Shown: piece after piece, positions 10,641-21,294 of the stretch
How positions within the stretch are numbered: position 1 is the stretch's first letter
Layout: each line of letters starts with the position of its first letter
Source of the DNA: Lithodes maja
Lineage: Eukaryota; Arthropoda; Malacostraca; Decapoda; Lithodidae
Reading direction: 5' to 3'
NCBI GenBank assembly: GCA_037953745.1
Contig: JBAKBP010003098.1
Span: 96,590 to 160,589, forward strand
DNA length: 64,000 nucleotides
The notes under the pieces: generated by a model
The model's input: only the letters and a program-made list of their open reading frames with translations
What the model was told of the DNA's origin: nothing
Database searches by the model: none
Made by a program: the position numbers and the translations under genes

Positions 10641-10849
10641 GGCTAACCTATTTTCACTGACTTTACACTACTTCACCTTCCGGGAAGCGAAGGCTCCGAA
10701 CAGAGAGGAACGAACAGAGAGGAACAAGCCTAAGCCAAAACGACCGGGAGTCCGTCAGAGAGGCGAACGGAAATGGTGAGTCAATTTCACTGAGCGGTGC
10801 ACATACAAGGCACCTTGTGCTACACGTGCACACTAACGGCCCAGTGCGA
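10641..10849. other. Spacer between inverted SINE copies
   Basis: About 210 bp holding no gene; it would be the loop if the inverted SINE copies paired. Confidence 0.4.
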
Positions 10850-11005
10850 CCTCGGATGCGGAAATACCTTGAGCCGAACAGGCCAAGTAGGATATCTCTA
10901 TTGGTCTAACTGGTAAAGTGTCTGCCTCAAAACCCAAGAGTCGAGAGTTCAAACCCCACCAGGGCTTGATATTTTCGGGAAACTATTCCCGCATCTAACG
11001 AAGTA
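10850..11005 (+). mobile_element. tRNA-derived SINE, plus copy, 3' truncated
   Basis: Same family as the preceding SINE in opposite orientation: leader GATGCGGAAATACCTTGAGC, A box TGGTCTAACTGG, B box AGTTCAAACCC, then GATATTTTCGGG. The body breaks off at about 11005. Confidence 0.7.
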
Positions 11006-11094
11006 TGGGGGACTCTGGTGTTTTATGTTGGCGATGCGGGCCCGGGTCGTTGCGTCTACGTTGTTATGCAACTGTGGAGCTGGTACTGGTTTCT

Positions 11095-11290
11095 GAGGCC
11101 GCATATCAATTAAGTTTGTGTTTTCTAAAGCAATCTTTCTTATCAGTTATTGTTACTCCTAGATATTTAAAACTGTTCACTACTTGTAGCCTATTCCTGC
11201 TATTTCTTTGGGTTTCTCTTTCATATTTAAAATTAGAACACTACTCTTGTGTGTATCTCTAATCCACTTTCTCATACTATTCTGGTGACA
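11095..11290 (-). pseudogene. Old LINE fragment, region just after the RT
   Basis: On the minus strand short frames read NMKEKPKEIAGI and FKYLGVTITDKKDCF with stops and shifts; F-K-Y-L-G is the usual marker C-terminal to the RT active site of LINEs. It fits between the fragments at 16600-17395 and 8285-8640. Confidence 0.55.
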
Positions 11291-11303
11291 ATTTCAATGC
11301 TTC

Positions 11304-11307
<4 letters not shown>

Positions 11308-11334
<27 letters not shown>
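11308..11334. repeat. (TACA)n microsatellite, LINE 3' tail
   Basis: About seven TACA units directly follow the 3' end of the minus-strand RTE-like LINE, as expected for the short tandem tails of this class. Confidence 0.7.
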
Positions 11335-11335
<1 letters not shown>

Positions 11336-13790
11336 ACATTTTAAGACTGAGTGCTCCACACAAACGTGCAGTTTCAGTCTCTTGTCCTAATGGCGGCATT
11401 CCAGGCAACCCTGTTAAGGGCTGCTTCGCTTGTCAAGTTTTTGGAATTGAGATCGGGACGACGGGACGTATAGTCCGATCCCAGGTCTTCCTCGGTTCAC
11501 CCCTTGGTGCAGCTCCCTCCACAATCACAGACCTGCATTTTTTCACCCAATTTTGTTCATCCATTCTCTCCACATGTCCATACCATCCCAGTCTACTTGT
11601 ACGCATCACCTCGCTAATACTCTTTATACCTAAGCTTCTCCTCAGCTCATCATTTGTTATTCTATCCTGCAGCCTGGCCCCACACATCCATCTCACCATT
11701 CTCATCTCATTGCGTTCCATTCTGTTGACATCCTCTACTTTAACGACCCATGTTTCTGAGGCATACATACATCATTGCACTTCTAACACATGATCGAGGC
11801 ATACACCTTTCCCTTCAGGGGGAGAGGCATTCTTTTGATGGTCAGAATTGGCAGCAGTTCTCTGAACTTCCCCCAGCCACATCTAATTCTAGCGACAGTG
11901 GCAGCCTCGGCCCCACCACCGGCAGAGATGGTATCTCCTAGGTAACAAAACTTGTCCACCAGCTCCAATAACTCATTTCCAAAATTCACAGCCATAGGAT
12001 CATCACTTAACACAAGCTCGCCTTTGCACACTACACACTCAAATTTCTCTATTTCTGACTTATCCTTCGGCAGGGGTCCCTTTATTCTACTACAGTGCTT
12101 ACTCTCATGGTGCACCCAGCATCGACAGATGCTACATCGAATCGAGTTAGCGCCCACACCCTTTCCACACACTGCACATGGGTATGTACTGCTCTTTTCC
12201 ACATTGCCTCGTCTCAATCTACAATGCATAACCTTGGTTTTGTTAATATTGACTCTTAAACCCTTGCTCGCCATGCCCTCTCTCCATCTTCTGAATTTGG
12301 CCTCAGCATCTTGCATACTGTCAGCTATTAGGACTAAATCGTCTGCATAAAACAGTTCCAATGGGAGTCCGCCTCTAAATACTCTAGACAGTGCCTCCAG
12401 GACCATAATAAAGAGGAGGGGGCTTAACACTGAACCCTGATGAACTCCAACACGGACTGCGAACTCATCACTCAGTACACCCTTCACCCTCACCGCACTT
12501 CGCGAATCCTCATACATCTTCATTATCACACGCACCAGCCACTCTTCCACACCAATTTTCCTCATAGCCCACTGCACAACATCTCTAGGCACCCTGTCAA
12601 AGGCCTTCTCCAGGTCTACAAACACAAAGTAAAGATCCCTGCCTTTTAGTAAGTATCTTTCCTGTATCTACCTGACTATGGAGATAGCATCGGTTGTACC
12701 CCGTCCTGGCATAAAACCAAACTGCATATCATCAATGGAGATGCTTTGCCTGATCAAACCCTCAAAGACTCTCTCACAGACCTTCATGATTTGGTCAAGC
12801 ATTTTCAGGCCCCTATAATTACCTCTATCTAGCGCATCCCCTTTTCCTTTGTATACATTTACTATTATACTTTTGTGCCAATCCTCGGGGATTGTCTCAT
12901 CTTTAATAAGGGTGTTTATCAACTCAGTGACTAAGTTGACACCAGTCTCCCCTGAGGCTTTTATCATCTCAGCGACAATGTCAGAGCACCCTGGAGCTTT
13001 ACCGCCCTTCAGTTTATTGATTGCGTCACTCACTACAGCTGGTGCTATCAAAGGAGGGGGTCCAGATATTGGTTTGTCGATACTAAGCTGTTCCTTATCC
13101 CATTCAAACTCTACATTTAGCAATTGTTCATAGTGTGCCTTCCATGCTTCTCTGATTTCATTTTCTGCATACACAATCTTCCCATTATCGTTTTTAACAC
13201 ACTGTTCACCTATAATATCCCTACTGTCATTTTTAACTCGCCTAGCTTGGTTGAAGATCCCATTGGGATTGTCAGTGTTACATACTTGTTCGAGGACCAA
13301 GTCCTTAATGCCTTTTTTAGCATTGTAAATAACTCTTTTAACAGTTCGTTTAGCTGCCTGGTATTCCTCCTTGCTGCCTCCCTTCTTTCATGCTTTGAAG
13401 CATCTCCCTTTCTCTTTCACAGCATGTTCTACCTCATCGTTCCACCACCAGGAGGTCTTATTCCTGGGGTGACCCTTTGTTTTCCCACAGACTTTGTTAG
13501 TGGCAGCAAGAAGGCTACGCTTAAGAAAATTCCATTGACTATTTACATCGTTAGGCCTAACTTCCTTATTTCTATTCATTTCCTCCAGTTCACTATGAAA
13601 CCTATCCCTAACTTCCTTGTTCTTCAGCAGCCACACTTTCCTTTTGGGCATGTATACCTTCTTGCGCTTAGGATCTCTGTATAAGCTCATGTCACACACA
13701 AGTACTGTAGCTTATGCTGGGGGATACATTCTTCGCTCGGGATGACCTTTACATCCCGAGCCAGTTTCCAGTTTTTCCTGTTAACCAAGA

Positions 13791-14188
13791 TGTAATGCCC
13801 TCGAAAATGTCCCGCACCCACAATAATACTAACCCGAGTTGACGTCAGGTATAGCGTAAAATAGTCGGAGATGGTAAGTCCAATAAACTCATCACGTGAT
13901 AACACCACGAGACTATCACCTGGTTCTTAAAAATCGGACTAAGGTTGCTATACTTTTAGTACGTCCGTGGTAGTACAGTGGGTTAGCGCGCGGGCCTGGT
14001 AGTGATGGTTGGGTCACTAACCAGGGTTCGAACCCCACCCAAGGCATCTCAAAACCTGTGGGTTTTTAGGGGGGTTAAATTCCCTTCAGAGGTTCGTACC
14101 CCGCGCCAGGTACCAGGAAAAGTTGATCCTAAAGGTAGCCTGGGGATATTTCAGGAGACCATGAATTCCCTTCACACCCAGCATTTCA
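13791..14188 (+). repeat. Left LTR of the TRIM
   Basis: 398 bp with ends TGTAATGCCC and AGCATTTCA. Orientation is inferred from the primer-binding-site-like sequence immediately after it. Confidence 0.8.
13964..14044 (+). promoter_or_regulatory. tRNA-like unit with internal pol III boxes, left LTR
   Basis: A-box TAGTACAGTGG (13971-13981) fits TRGYNNARNNG, and B-box GGTTCGAACCC (14025-14035) fits GGTTCRANNCC. The bases before the A box and after the T arm can pair at about five of seven acceptor positions. The anticodon-like loop reads CTGGTAG, and an extra hairpin (GGTT...AACC) sits where a long variable arm would be. It is a pseudo-tRNA and not a functional tRNA; pol III promoter activity is inference. 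Confidence 0.65.
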
Positions 14189-14343
14189 TTGGTGGCAGCT
14201 AGGGAACGTGACCAGGTAGCTACGTGGAGCACCCGTCACGCGAACCCTATACCAACAATATTGAGATTGCTGAGGTAATACAGCTACGATACCTTACGAC
14301 CTTAAAATAGGCTAGGGACTAGCCTAGTTAAAGAAGGATGTAA
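14189..14343. other. Core of the TRIM (PBS and PPT only)
   Basis: 155 bp without coding potential: primer-binding-site-like TGGTGGCAGC at its start and a purine-rich tract at its end. Confidence 0.65.
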
Positions 14344-14741
14344 TGTAATGCCCTCGAAAATGTCCCGCACCCACAATAATACTAACCCGAGTTGACGTCA
14401 GGTATAGCGTAAAATAGTCGGAGATGGTAAGTCCAATAAACTCATCACGTGATAACACCACGAGACTATCACCTGGTTCTTAAAAATCGGACTAAGGTTG
14501 CTATACTTTTAGTACGTCCGTGGTAGTACAGTGGGTTAGCGCGCGGGCCTGGTAGTGATGGTTGGGTCACTAACCAGGGTTCGAACCCCACCCAAGGCAT
14601 CTCAAAACCTGTGGGTTTTTAGGGGGGTTAAATTCCCTTCAGAGGTTCGTACCCCGCGCCAGGTACCAGGAAAAGTTGATCCTAAAGGTAGCCTGGGGAT
14701 ATTTCAGGAGACCATGAATTCCCTTCACACCCAGCATTTCA
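14344..14741 (+). repeat. Right LTR of the TRIM
   Basis: 398 bp; compared line by line with the left LTR I saw no difference. It carries the same tRNA-like unit (A box about 14524-14534, B box about 14578-14588). Confidence 0.8.
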
Positions 14742-15437
14742 CAAGAAGTAATCTATCTGGCTACTGGAGACCCCAGAGTTATATGTGACCAGATGGCTCT
14801 GTCTTTTCTTGAACTTTGTGTTACACACAACCATATTGAGTGCATCGCAGGACTCCAGTATATATTCGCCTTCCAGATTCCTCCTTCCGTAACCATTTCC
14901 TCTATGTACCCCCTCGTATCCATCTGCAGATGCTCCCACGTGACCATTCAGGTCCCCTCCCACGATTGTTATTTCATTCTCCGAGGGGCCTGAAATGACA
15001 CTGACAGTGTCATTCCAGAAGCCCTCTTTAATCTCTTTCTGTAGGCCAGCCAGTGGGGCATATGCAGATATCACATTCAGAATTCTTGCACCAACTTTCA
15101 ACTTCAAAACAATCAGCCTTTCACTAACTCTCGTAATCTGAAGCACACTTTCCGCCAACTCTTCAGCCACCAGAACATCCACTCCTCCTTTCGCTTTATT
15201 AGTCTCCACCCCCATCCAGTAGATCCTATATTTTTTCTTTCTTCCAACAATCCACTGGCCTCCTCTCACACATCTCAGGCACTTCATTTGCACGCAGATT
15301 CAAACTACCAACATTCACACTAGCAAGTCTGAGATTGTGGGGGGCATTTGTCCTTATCCTGTGCGGTTTTGGATCATCGGACTTACGTTGTTTCTCTTTA
15401 GGTTTAGTCATTCGGTAAATTGGGTGGCAAATGGGCA

Positions 15438-15457
15438 TCCCCCCCCCCCCCCCCCCC
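15438..15457. repeat. Poly-C tract
   Basis: About 17-19 consecutive C at the 5' side of the RTE-like LINE; prone to sequencing error. Confidence 0.7.
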
Positions 15458-15673
15458 GAACTCCGGCTCCAGTCTACCCCGGGGACCATTCCCAGCACCT
15501 TCCCCAAGAGATTACATGGGGGTAGGATCCAGTGGCCTCGGTACGCCCCACCAGAAACAGCCGCAGGAATGCACCCCGTGCGCGTACATGGTACTAAGAC
15601 TGGCCTAGTATTTTTCGCCCAATGACAGGGCAGCCTCCTGGGGCGCTACCACCAGGTTCGGGCCCCTATACTA

Positions 15674-16202
15674 AGGGGAGGTGTGGTGGAGTGGTCTTGC
15701 CACTGGCCTGGTAATCCAAAGGTCCCGGGTTCAAATCCCGATGTATCAATGGGAAGATATTATTGGGATGGAATTTGTGCTGTACCTAGTATCAGTGCAT
15801 TACCACAAGCCCACCGAAACGTCAATAAAATACCCTCATTGTTCCCTGATTAAATAGCACTGTATGAATATTCCCATATTCAAAATATGCTACAGGGGTG
15901 CAATGCCTGGTGAGTTATCTGCTCAAAAGGTGGCGTTGTGTGTGTGTAAGTGTGAGAGTCCGAGTGTAGGGGGTGAGACAGTGAAGCACGGGAACGAGAT
16001 GGCTTCAGAGATGGGGTCGTTTCGGGCCATGAGTGAGCACCATGCCTCATGTGAAGGCAAGATGGCAGGTGCTCGTTGTACTCTACGTGCTTCACATGTC
16101 TCACTCCCTAGACTGGAACAAGACCTCACAGGCTTCACTGTTCATTGTAAAGCGGTGAATGTTAAGGCTCTCAGCCTATGCCCGAGAGGAAGTAAGTTGG
16201 AA

Positions 16203-16245
<43 letters not shown>
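15674..16245 (+). mobile_element. tRNA-Thr-like SINE, copy 1
   Basis: Starts AGGGGAGGTGTGG, A box TGGTGGAGTGG, anticodon-like loop CTGGTAA (GGT, threonine), B box GGTTCAAATCC, a body of about 480 bp with a conserved end (CTCTCAGCCTATGCCCGAGAG), and an A-tail of about 40 bases ending at 16245. Sister copies lie at 37460-37931 and 55756-56268. This copy has diverged more in the body and includes extra sequence. Confidence 0.85.
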
Positions 16246-16248
<3 letters not shown>

Positions 16249-16598
16249 TATTGGGCGTAAAGTGCCAGTCCGGGGAAACACTACGTACTGTACCCTCTGG
16301 ATCCATTTCGTCCAGTATGGACCCAAGGCGCCAGGTCCGGGTCCAGAGGGAGCGACACCCACCGCCAGTGTGCCGCTATTAGGCAACTTGGAGCAAGAAC
16401 AATGAAGCACTGTCACAGCACTGTCATATGAAAACAATGCCAGCGCCAATAACAAGGCTTCACTGTATAGTGATGGCTGTTGGTCCGCAAGTCAAACGCC
16501 ATCCCCCCTATTAGTCGCCTTGTATGACACGCAGTAGGATGCGTGAGGCATATTATTTTTTTTTCCTCCCCATAGGTGAAGGCCCCCTTACCCCCTGA
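16246..16598. other. Spacer between SINE and old LINE; unassigned
   Basis: About 350 bp with short inverted stretches and no recognised family. Confidence 0.4.
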
Positions 16599-16599
16599 G

Positions 16600-17395
16600 C
16601 TATGTTTAATCCGTCATCTGCATAAAATAATGTATTAATATAAAATTATTCATCTTTGTAACCTAATTTAGTCTCATTTAATTTGTTAATGATAATATAT
16701 CTTATATATGTAACTAATTTAAAGAGAGTTGTAGAACCAGTACAACTTTGTTTGATACCACTTGATATGCAGTACATATTTCCTTGTTTATACTTTTGTT
16801 TAGTCCTAGTTGAATATTTGTTTTATCTCCAGTATATATTTTAGACATTATATCTATGATTAGTGGATGGACTTTTCAATGTAATATTACCTCAATTATT
16901 ATTCCTTTTTTATTGCATCAAAAGCTTTTTGAAAATCTATCGCAGTTTCAACTAGATTTTTTTTTATTTTCAAATTGTTAAAATTAAGGATGCAATATTT
17001 TAAAATTAATAGATTATCTTCTAATCTACTGCCTTTGGTAAAACCTGATTGTGTGCCTAGTTGCAAAGGTTTATCCCTCAATACCTTCACCTGACTAGTG
17101 TAAAGTTATTTATTTTTAGGTGTTCATCTAATTTATCTCTCAAAATTGCCATGAAATCTTATATGATCGAGACATTTGTTAGTTCTAATGGTCTTAATTC
17201 TTTGGCAGTGGGTTTCTTTACCATAGGGATTAGCCTTGTTTTAAAACTCATCCAACTTTCTGGTATACTATATTTATTTTCCATTATGTCATTTAATTTT
17301 TTTATGTAATGCCTCTTTACATATTACACTTTTACTAATTATTTTGTATAGGTCTGGTTTGATATTGATGGGTCCTGGTGCTTTATTATTTTTTT
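16600..17395 (-). pseudogene. Old LINE fragment, reverse transcriptase
   Basis: With stops and frameshifts the minus strand reads, in order, a palm N-terminal region, TQSGFTKGSRLEDNLL, a DFQKAFDAI motif, CTGSTTLFKLVTYI and an active-site-like FYADDGL near 16620. Downstream pieces of the same LINE appear at 11095-11290 and 8285-8640. It is AT-rich and strongly decayed. The clade was not identified. Confidence 0.6.
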
Positions 17396-17509
17396 AGGTT
17401 ATATAAATACCATCAGAGGTGAATGGGAATGATAGTGCACTTGTGGACGTATGTGTGGGTTGTGGATAGCCAACACCTTCTTCCGACACAGAATGATACA
17501 TAGGTAGGC

Positions 17510-19178
17510 CTACACAATGGAAATTGGTGAGATCGGGAGTGACACAGGGTTCTCGCACCACATCTTCAATTGGGAGTACCACACCTGAGCCGGCCACAGA
17601 GGCGCGATTAGCGAGACTACGCTCTGATAATCCTGTAGTTTGTGAACTACTTGACACATGAGTGAAGCGTCTGGAGGCGGAAACAGATAAATGGAATTCC
17701 ACCTGTTCCAATCCTCTGTCAATGCGTCTGGACCCCCCGCCAGAGTCATCCCTCGGCGGGTTAGGTAGAGAGGGAGTTTGTGATTTCCCTCGGACGCGAA
17801 TAAGTCCACTTGTGGACGGTAAGGCTCTGCAATCATCTGGTTGAAGATGTTTTGCTTGAGCGACCATTCTACAATTGTGCTCTGTCTCCGTGACAGAGCG
17901 TCTGCCCAGACATTGGCCACGCTCGGCAGATATGATGCGTGAAGATGAATGTTCAGCTTTTCGGCTAGAACAAAAATCTTTTCCGACAACTCTAGCAACG
18001 TTCGAGACCTCGTTGACCCTTGCTTCTGAATGCATGAAACTGCATTCAGATTGTCCATTCGAAAGGCTATTGATTTCCCCTGTAAAGTGTAACCGTGAGC
18101 CTGAAGAAATATTAAGGGAACTAGTAATTCTTGTGCATTTATGTGGAACTCCTTAGATTGGGACCAAAGCCCTTGACCCTGATGACAGAGGCTTGACTGA
18201 TAACCCCAGCCTATTGTCCCTGAAGCATTCGTATCTACCCAAACCGTAGGTGGAGGAGACGTCCACATCATGACTGAATGCAATGTTTCCGGCCTCACCC
18301 AGACCGCTAGTAAGTTGTGGATTAATGTTGGGATTTGCCATAACTATCCCGCCGGCAACAGCGGAAAATGTTTGTTTCCCTCCAAGATTAACCTCTTGAC
18401 TTTCAACCGGCCCAACTTTACAGTAAGTTGAATCCAGTTGAGAGAGCCGACTAGGGACTCCCACGTCTTTCTCGTGGTAATCAGGCTGTGGAGAAAACAA
18501 AACAATTTCATGCGAAATCTGTTCCGATTGTCCACACTCTGACTGAGAGTTAGATGTGTTGTGTCCCAAACCAGACCTATCCACTGAATTACCCTTGTTG
18601 GGACAAGATTCGACTTTGCCAAGTTGATATTGAACCCTAGGGATTTGACATGGTCTATGATTTGTGTTACATGGTTGAGGTATTGTATCTCGGAGTCTGC
18701 CACCACTAGCCAGTCGTCTAGGTACCACAGTACCTTGATTCCTTGATTCAAAAGTGGTAGCAAAGCTTGTCGGACTAATTTGGTGAATATTCTCGGTGCT
18801 AGGTTCAACCCAAAGGGCATCCTTTGAAATAGATAAGTCTGATGCTCGATCCTCAAAGCGAGGAATTTTTGGAACCTTCTGTTTACTGGGACATGCCAAT
18901 AGGCTTCTGTCAGGTCTATTGAACACACCCAACCTTGCGGCGGAAGTATTAGCCTGATTTGATTCACAGTGAGCATCCTGAACAATGCGTTGTGAATGTA
19001 TTGGTTCAGACGAGACAGGTCTCATCTGAACACTGTCCCTTTTTGGTACGAGAAAAAGTTTGGACGTGTAAACTGGGCAAGTTGGATTGACCGTGACAAT
19101 GATATGCTTGGTGATCATTTCCTGGACTAGTGACTCCACCTCCAATGAAACATGATTGATTTCTAGTGGTTGACGCAA
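17510..19178 (-). pseudogene. DIRS-like RT and RNase H (pol)
   Basis: The RT begins in one frame (about 19178-19000, LFLVPKRDS) and continues in a second (18985-18344) with SIDLTEAYWHVPV, MPFGLNLAPRIFT and active site YLDDWLV near 18.72 kb. RNase H follows in a third frame (18298-17510) with WVDTNASGTIGWGY, an AQELL motif and WADALSR, then DLFAS...LPLYLT and GGPDALTEDWNRW, a connection segment characteristic of DIRS/PAT elements. At least two frameshifts make it non-functional. The product would copy element RNA into DNA in the cell. Confidence 0.85.
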
Positions 19179-20355
19179 GTGAGGTCGTCGGAGCCCAAGT
19201 CCGCCGGGGCCAAGCCCGGTGACACGTCCAGAATGACCCAGTTCACTGACTGGGCTTGTCCGGCAGAACTACACTTTGATCCAACTCGCCCACGATAGGC
19301 CCTGGGAGTGAGAGAGTTTCTAATTTGACTAGTTTTTGTTAGTGTGGTGTGGTAGAGGTAGACGGCTGGCTAGTCTTAGCAATCGTTGATCCCTGACCTG
19401 GTTTATTCTTAGGTTTCCCTTTAACCCACTTACTTGTGCCATTCCTTTGTTTGCCCCTGGCCGGACAGTCGGACTGATTCCCAGTGTTGGAGGAGCTTTG
19501 AGGGCCTGACAAAACTTGGCTCCACCACTGGAGTGTGCCTTCTGACTTACTTTGGGTTTAGCATAAGGCTTAGCGAATTTGTGATGCTCTTTCCTTGCTG
19601 AGGAAGCAGTCGGTCTGGCAGCATCTACTAAATTGAACACCGTACTCCATGTATTAGGACAGACTAGAGTGGGAGTGAGCACAAGAGACAAAATTACCCG
19701 GCGACCTGTCTTCCGGTATTTTCTTAACTAAGTGGACCCTAAGATCCTGACGTGCACGGACTGCTTCTAAGAAGGCTACCCGGACGTTACCTAGTGACTG
19801 AATGGAATTTTGCAACATTAATCGGCGGGACAAATTAACTGCCTTCTTGATCTCTGAGTCCGTAACCGCCTGAGTCGTTCTAACTAGGGACTGTGCAATT
19901 TGTCGTGACAACAAAAATTGTGACACCAGTCTTAAGCTTTCTGGCATAATTTAAAATCCTTGTCTAATTGAGCTGGAGAAGGGGTAGAAAAGGGCTCCTG
20001 AACTTCCCACAATGACAATTTAGGTGCGGTTAGAAATGCTAGCAATGCTTTCGGAACACCAACGGCAGCGGCTACCGGAAGGGAAAACCAGCTGTGAGTT
20101 TCCTGTGGAATCTGGTGGGAAGACTTGCTTGTAATAGTGGAAGCGAACTGTTGTGCTTCCGCCTCCCAATCTAACCATGGTCCTGGACCTACATCCTCCA
20201 TCTGCAATACTGGGTTGCCGAACTAGTCTCTAACTGAAACTGTGTATAATTCTGGCGTCAATACGTCCAGGGCTTTGATGTCATTAAACCCGTCCACCTT
20301 TGACCAGTCTGCGTACAGTTTTGCAGATGAGGAAGGTGTTAATGCAGGGGAAGAA

Positions 20356-20621
20356 TCTATCTATCTATCTATTGCCATCCAAACGCTGTTTTCACTCGTT
20401 TTATTGTTGTTTCAGGTTAATACCTTTATAATCAACCCATAATAGGCGCATATGGATAATTATTAATGCTATTAATGGTACAATGAATATTTTAGTGACG
20501 AAAAACCTCAAATACGTCAGCACAGGGGGACGTTTTCATTTACCCCCGTGCGCACTTCAGAGGTTAAGTAATTCATTTCCACTGCTCTCACTCTTGGTCT
20601 GAGTCTCTCAACCAACGTCCA
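20356..20621 (-). mobile_element. LINE 3' fragment inserted in DIRS gag, 13-bp TSD
   Basis: Flanked by TGCAGGGGAAGAA at 20343-20355 and 20622-20634. The plus strand opens with a (CTAT)n tail, as in the LINE fragment at 29536-30317, and the right side (20568-20621) matches the LINE sequence at about 29905-29970. It is interrupted by a partial TTAA MITE (20375-20567). Confidence 0.75.
20375..20567 (+). mobile_element. TTAA MITE family A, 5'-truncated copy
   Basis: Matches the last 190 bp of the family-A MITEs at 46353-46548 and 58890-59082, ending in CACTTCAGAGGTTAA. Its 5' part is missing. Confidence 0.75.
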
Positions 20622-21294
20622 TGCAGGGGAAGAAGTGTACACAAAATAATGGAGAGTATACACACTGGGGATAGCCTTAAGAGAGACATCTATGATATTA
20701 CTTGATGTATCTTTGGCCCATAGTTTCCTGTGTTTGTTATTTGTATCTGCCAATGAGACGGTACCGGAAGTTCTCCCGAGATTGTCTGTTGCGCAAGTTC
20801 GGGATTTTGGGCTTTAACAGGTACCCATGACAAGTCTGGACCATACAGCAGCGGCATGGGCCCTTTCCAGATGGGAGTTTTCTCCAACGGCGGAGGAATG
20901 ACGTCAGTAATTACTCTAACATTGGTAGTAGTCAAAGTTGATGTTAAGAGAACATTGGTGGTAGACAAAGTTGATGTGAAGGTAGTGTTACTAGCACATG
21001 TCAAAGTGAATGGCAAGGGAGGTTGAGTGGTAACATTGGCAGTTTCCAAAGGACGCGCAACAGACGCAGTCGGAGGTGCTTCCGGCATCCTTGTCTCTGT
21101 CTGAAAAAATGTCATTATAGATTTTTTAACATCCTACAAATCTTCCCTAGTAACAAACTCTTTATTGGAATCACGAGAACCTACTGATTCGGCTTCCGAG
21201 TGACTTGACGTTGGCAAAGGTTGGGCGGATGGTAAAAGTTCTACTTCCTCCTGCCCTTCGTCAATTTCCATTACTTCTACCGGGTCTTGCTGTA

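Larger units (their letters stand above)
13791..14741. mobile_element. TRIM: miniature LTR retrotransposon with tRNA-like unit in its LTRs
   Basis: A 951-bp insertion in the LINE endonuclease, flanked by the 5-bp duplication CAAGA (13786-13790 and 14742-14746). It consists of two 398-bp direct repeats that read as identical, starting TGTAATGCCC and ending CATTTCA (TG...CA), around a 155-bp core. The core opens with TTGGTGGCAGCTAGGG right after the left LTR, a plausible primer-binding site, and ends in the purine-rich AAAGAAGGATGTAA before the right LTR, a plausible polypurine tract. It encodes no protein. The flanking LINE reading frame rejoins cleanly when the insert and one CAAGA are ignored. 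Identical LTRs imply recent insertion or gene conversion. Confidence 0.85.
11340..15507 (-). pseudogene. RTE-like LINE, degenerate, interrupted by a TRIM
   Basis: Reading leftward from 15507: endonuclease N-terminus (LRLASVNVGS), a deletion or shift near 15290 that removes the catalytic QET-type motif, the rest of the endonuclease (AYAPLAG, GGDLNGHVG, QIDYFL) to 14747, the 951-bp TRIM, the end of the endonuclease and linker (13790-13388), and RT (13300-11783) with GNYRGL, FVDLEKAFDRVPR, HQGSVLSPLLF and active site YADDLVL. One stop separates the two RT frames near 12669. Within the C-terminal part of ORF2 a cysteine/histidine block (CAVCGKGVGANSIRC...) looks like a PHD-type zinc finger. The tail (11768-11433) carries WYGHVERMDEQ, typical of this group. 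The element copies itself by target-primed reverse transcription; this copy is dead. Clade is by motif only. Confidence 0.85.

Noticed and set aside
13964..14044. Possible functional tRNA gene
   Set aside because: The T and acceptor stems pair only partly, an extra hairpin is present, and it lies inside a duplicated LTR; treated as tRNA-like.
14002..14202. Two identical 60-70-residue frames repeated at 14002 and 14555
   Set aside because: They fall in the TRIM LTRs and arise from LTR duplication; no domain seen.
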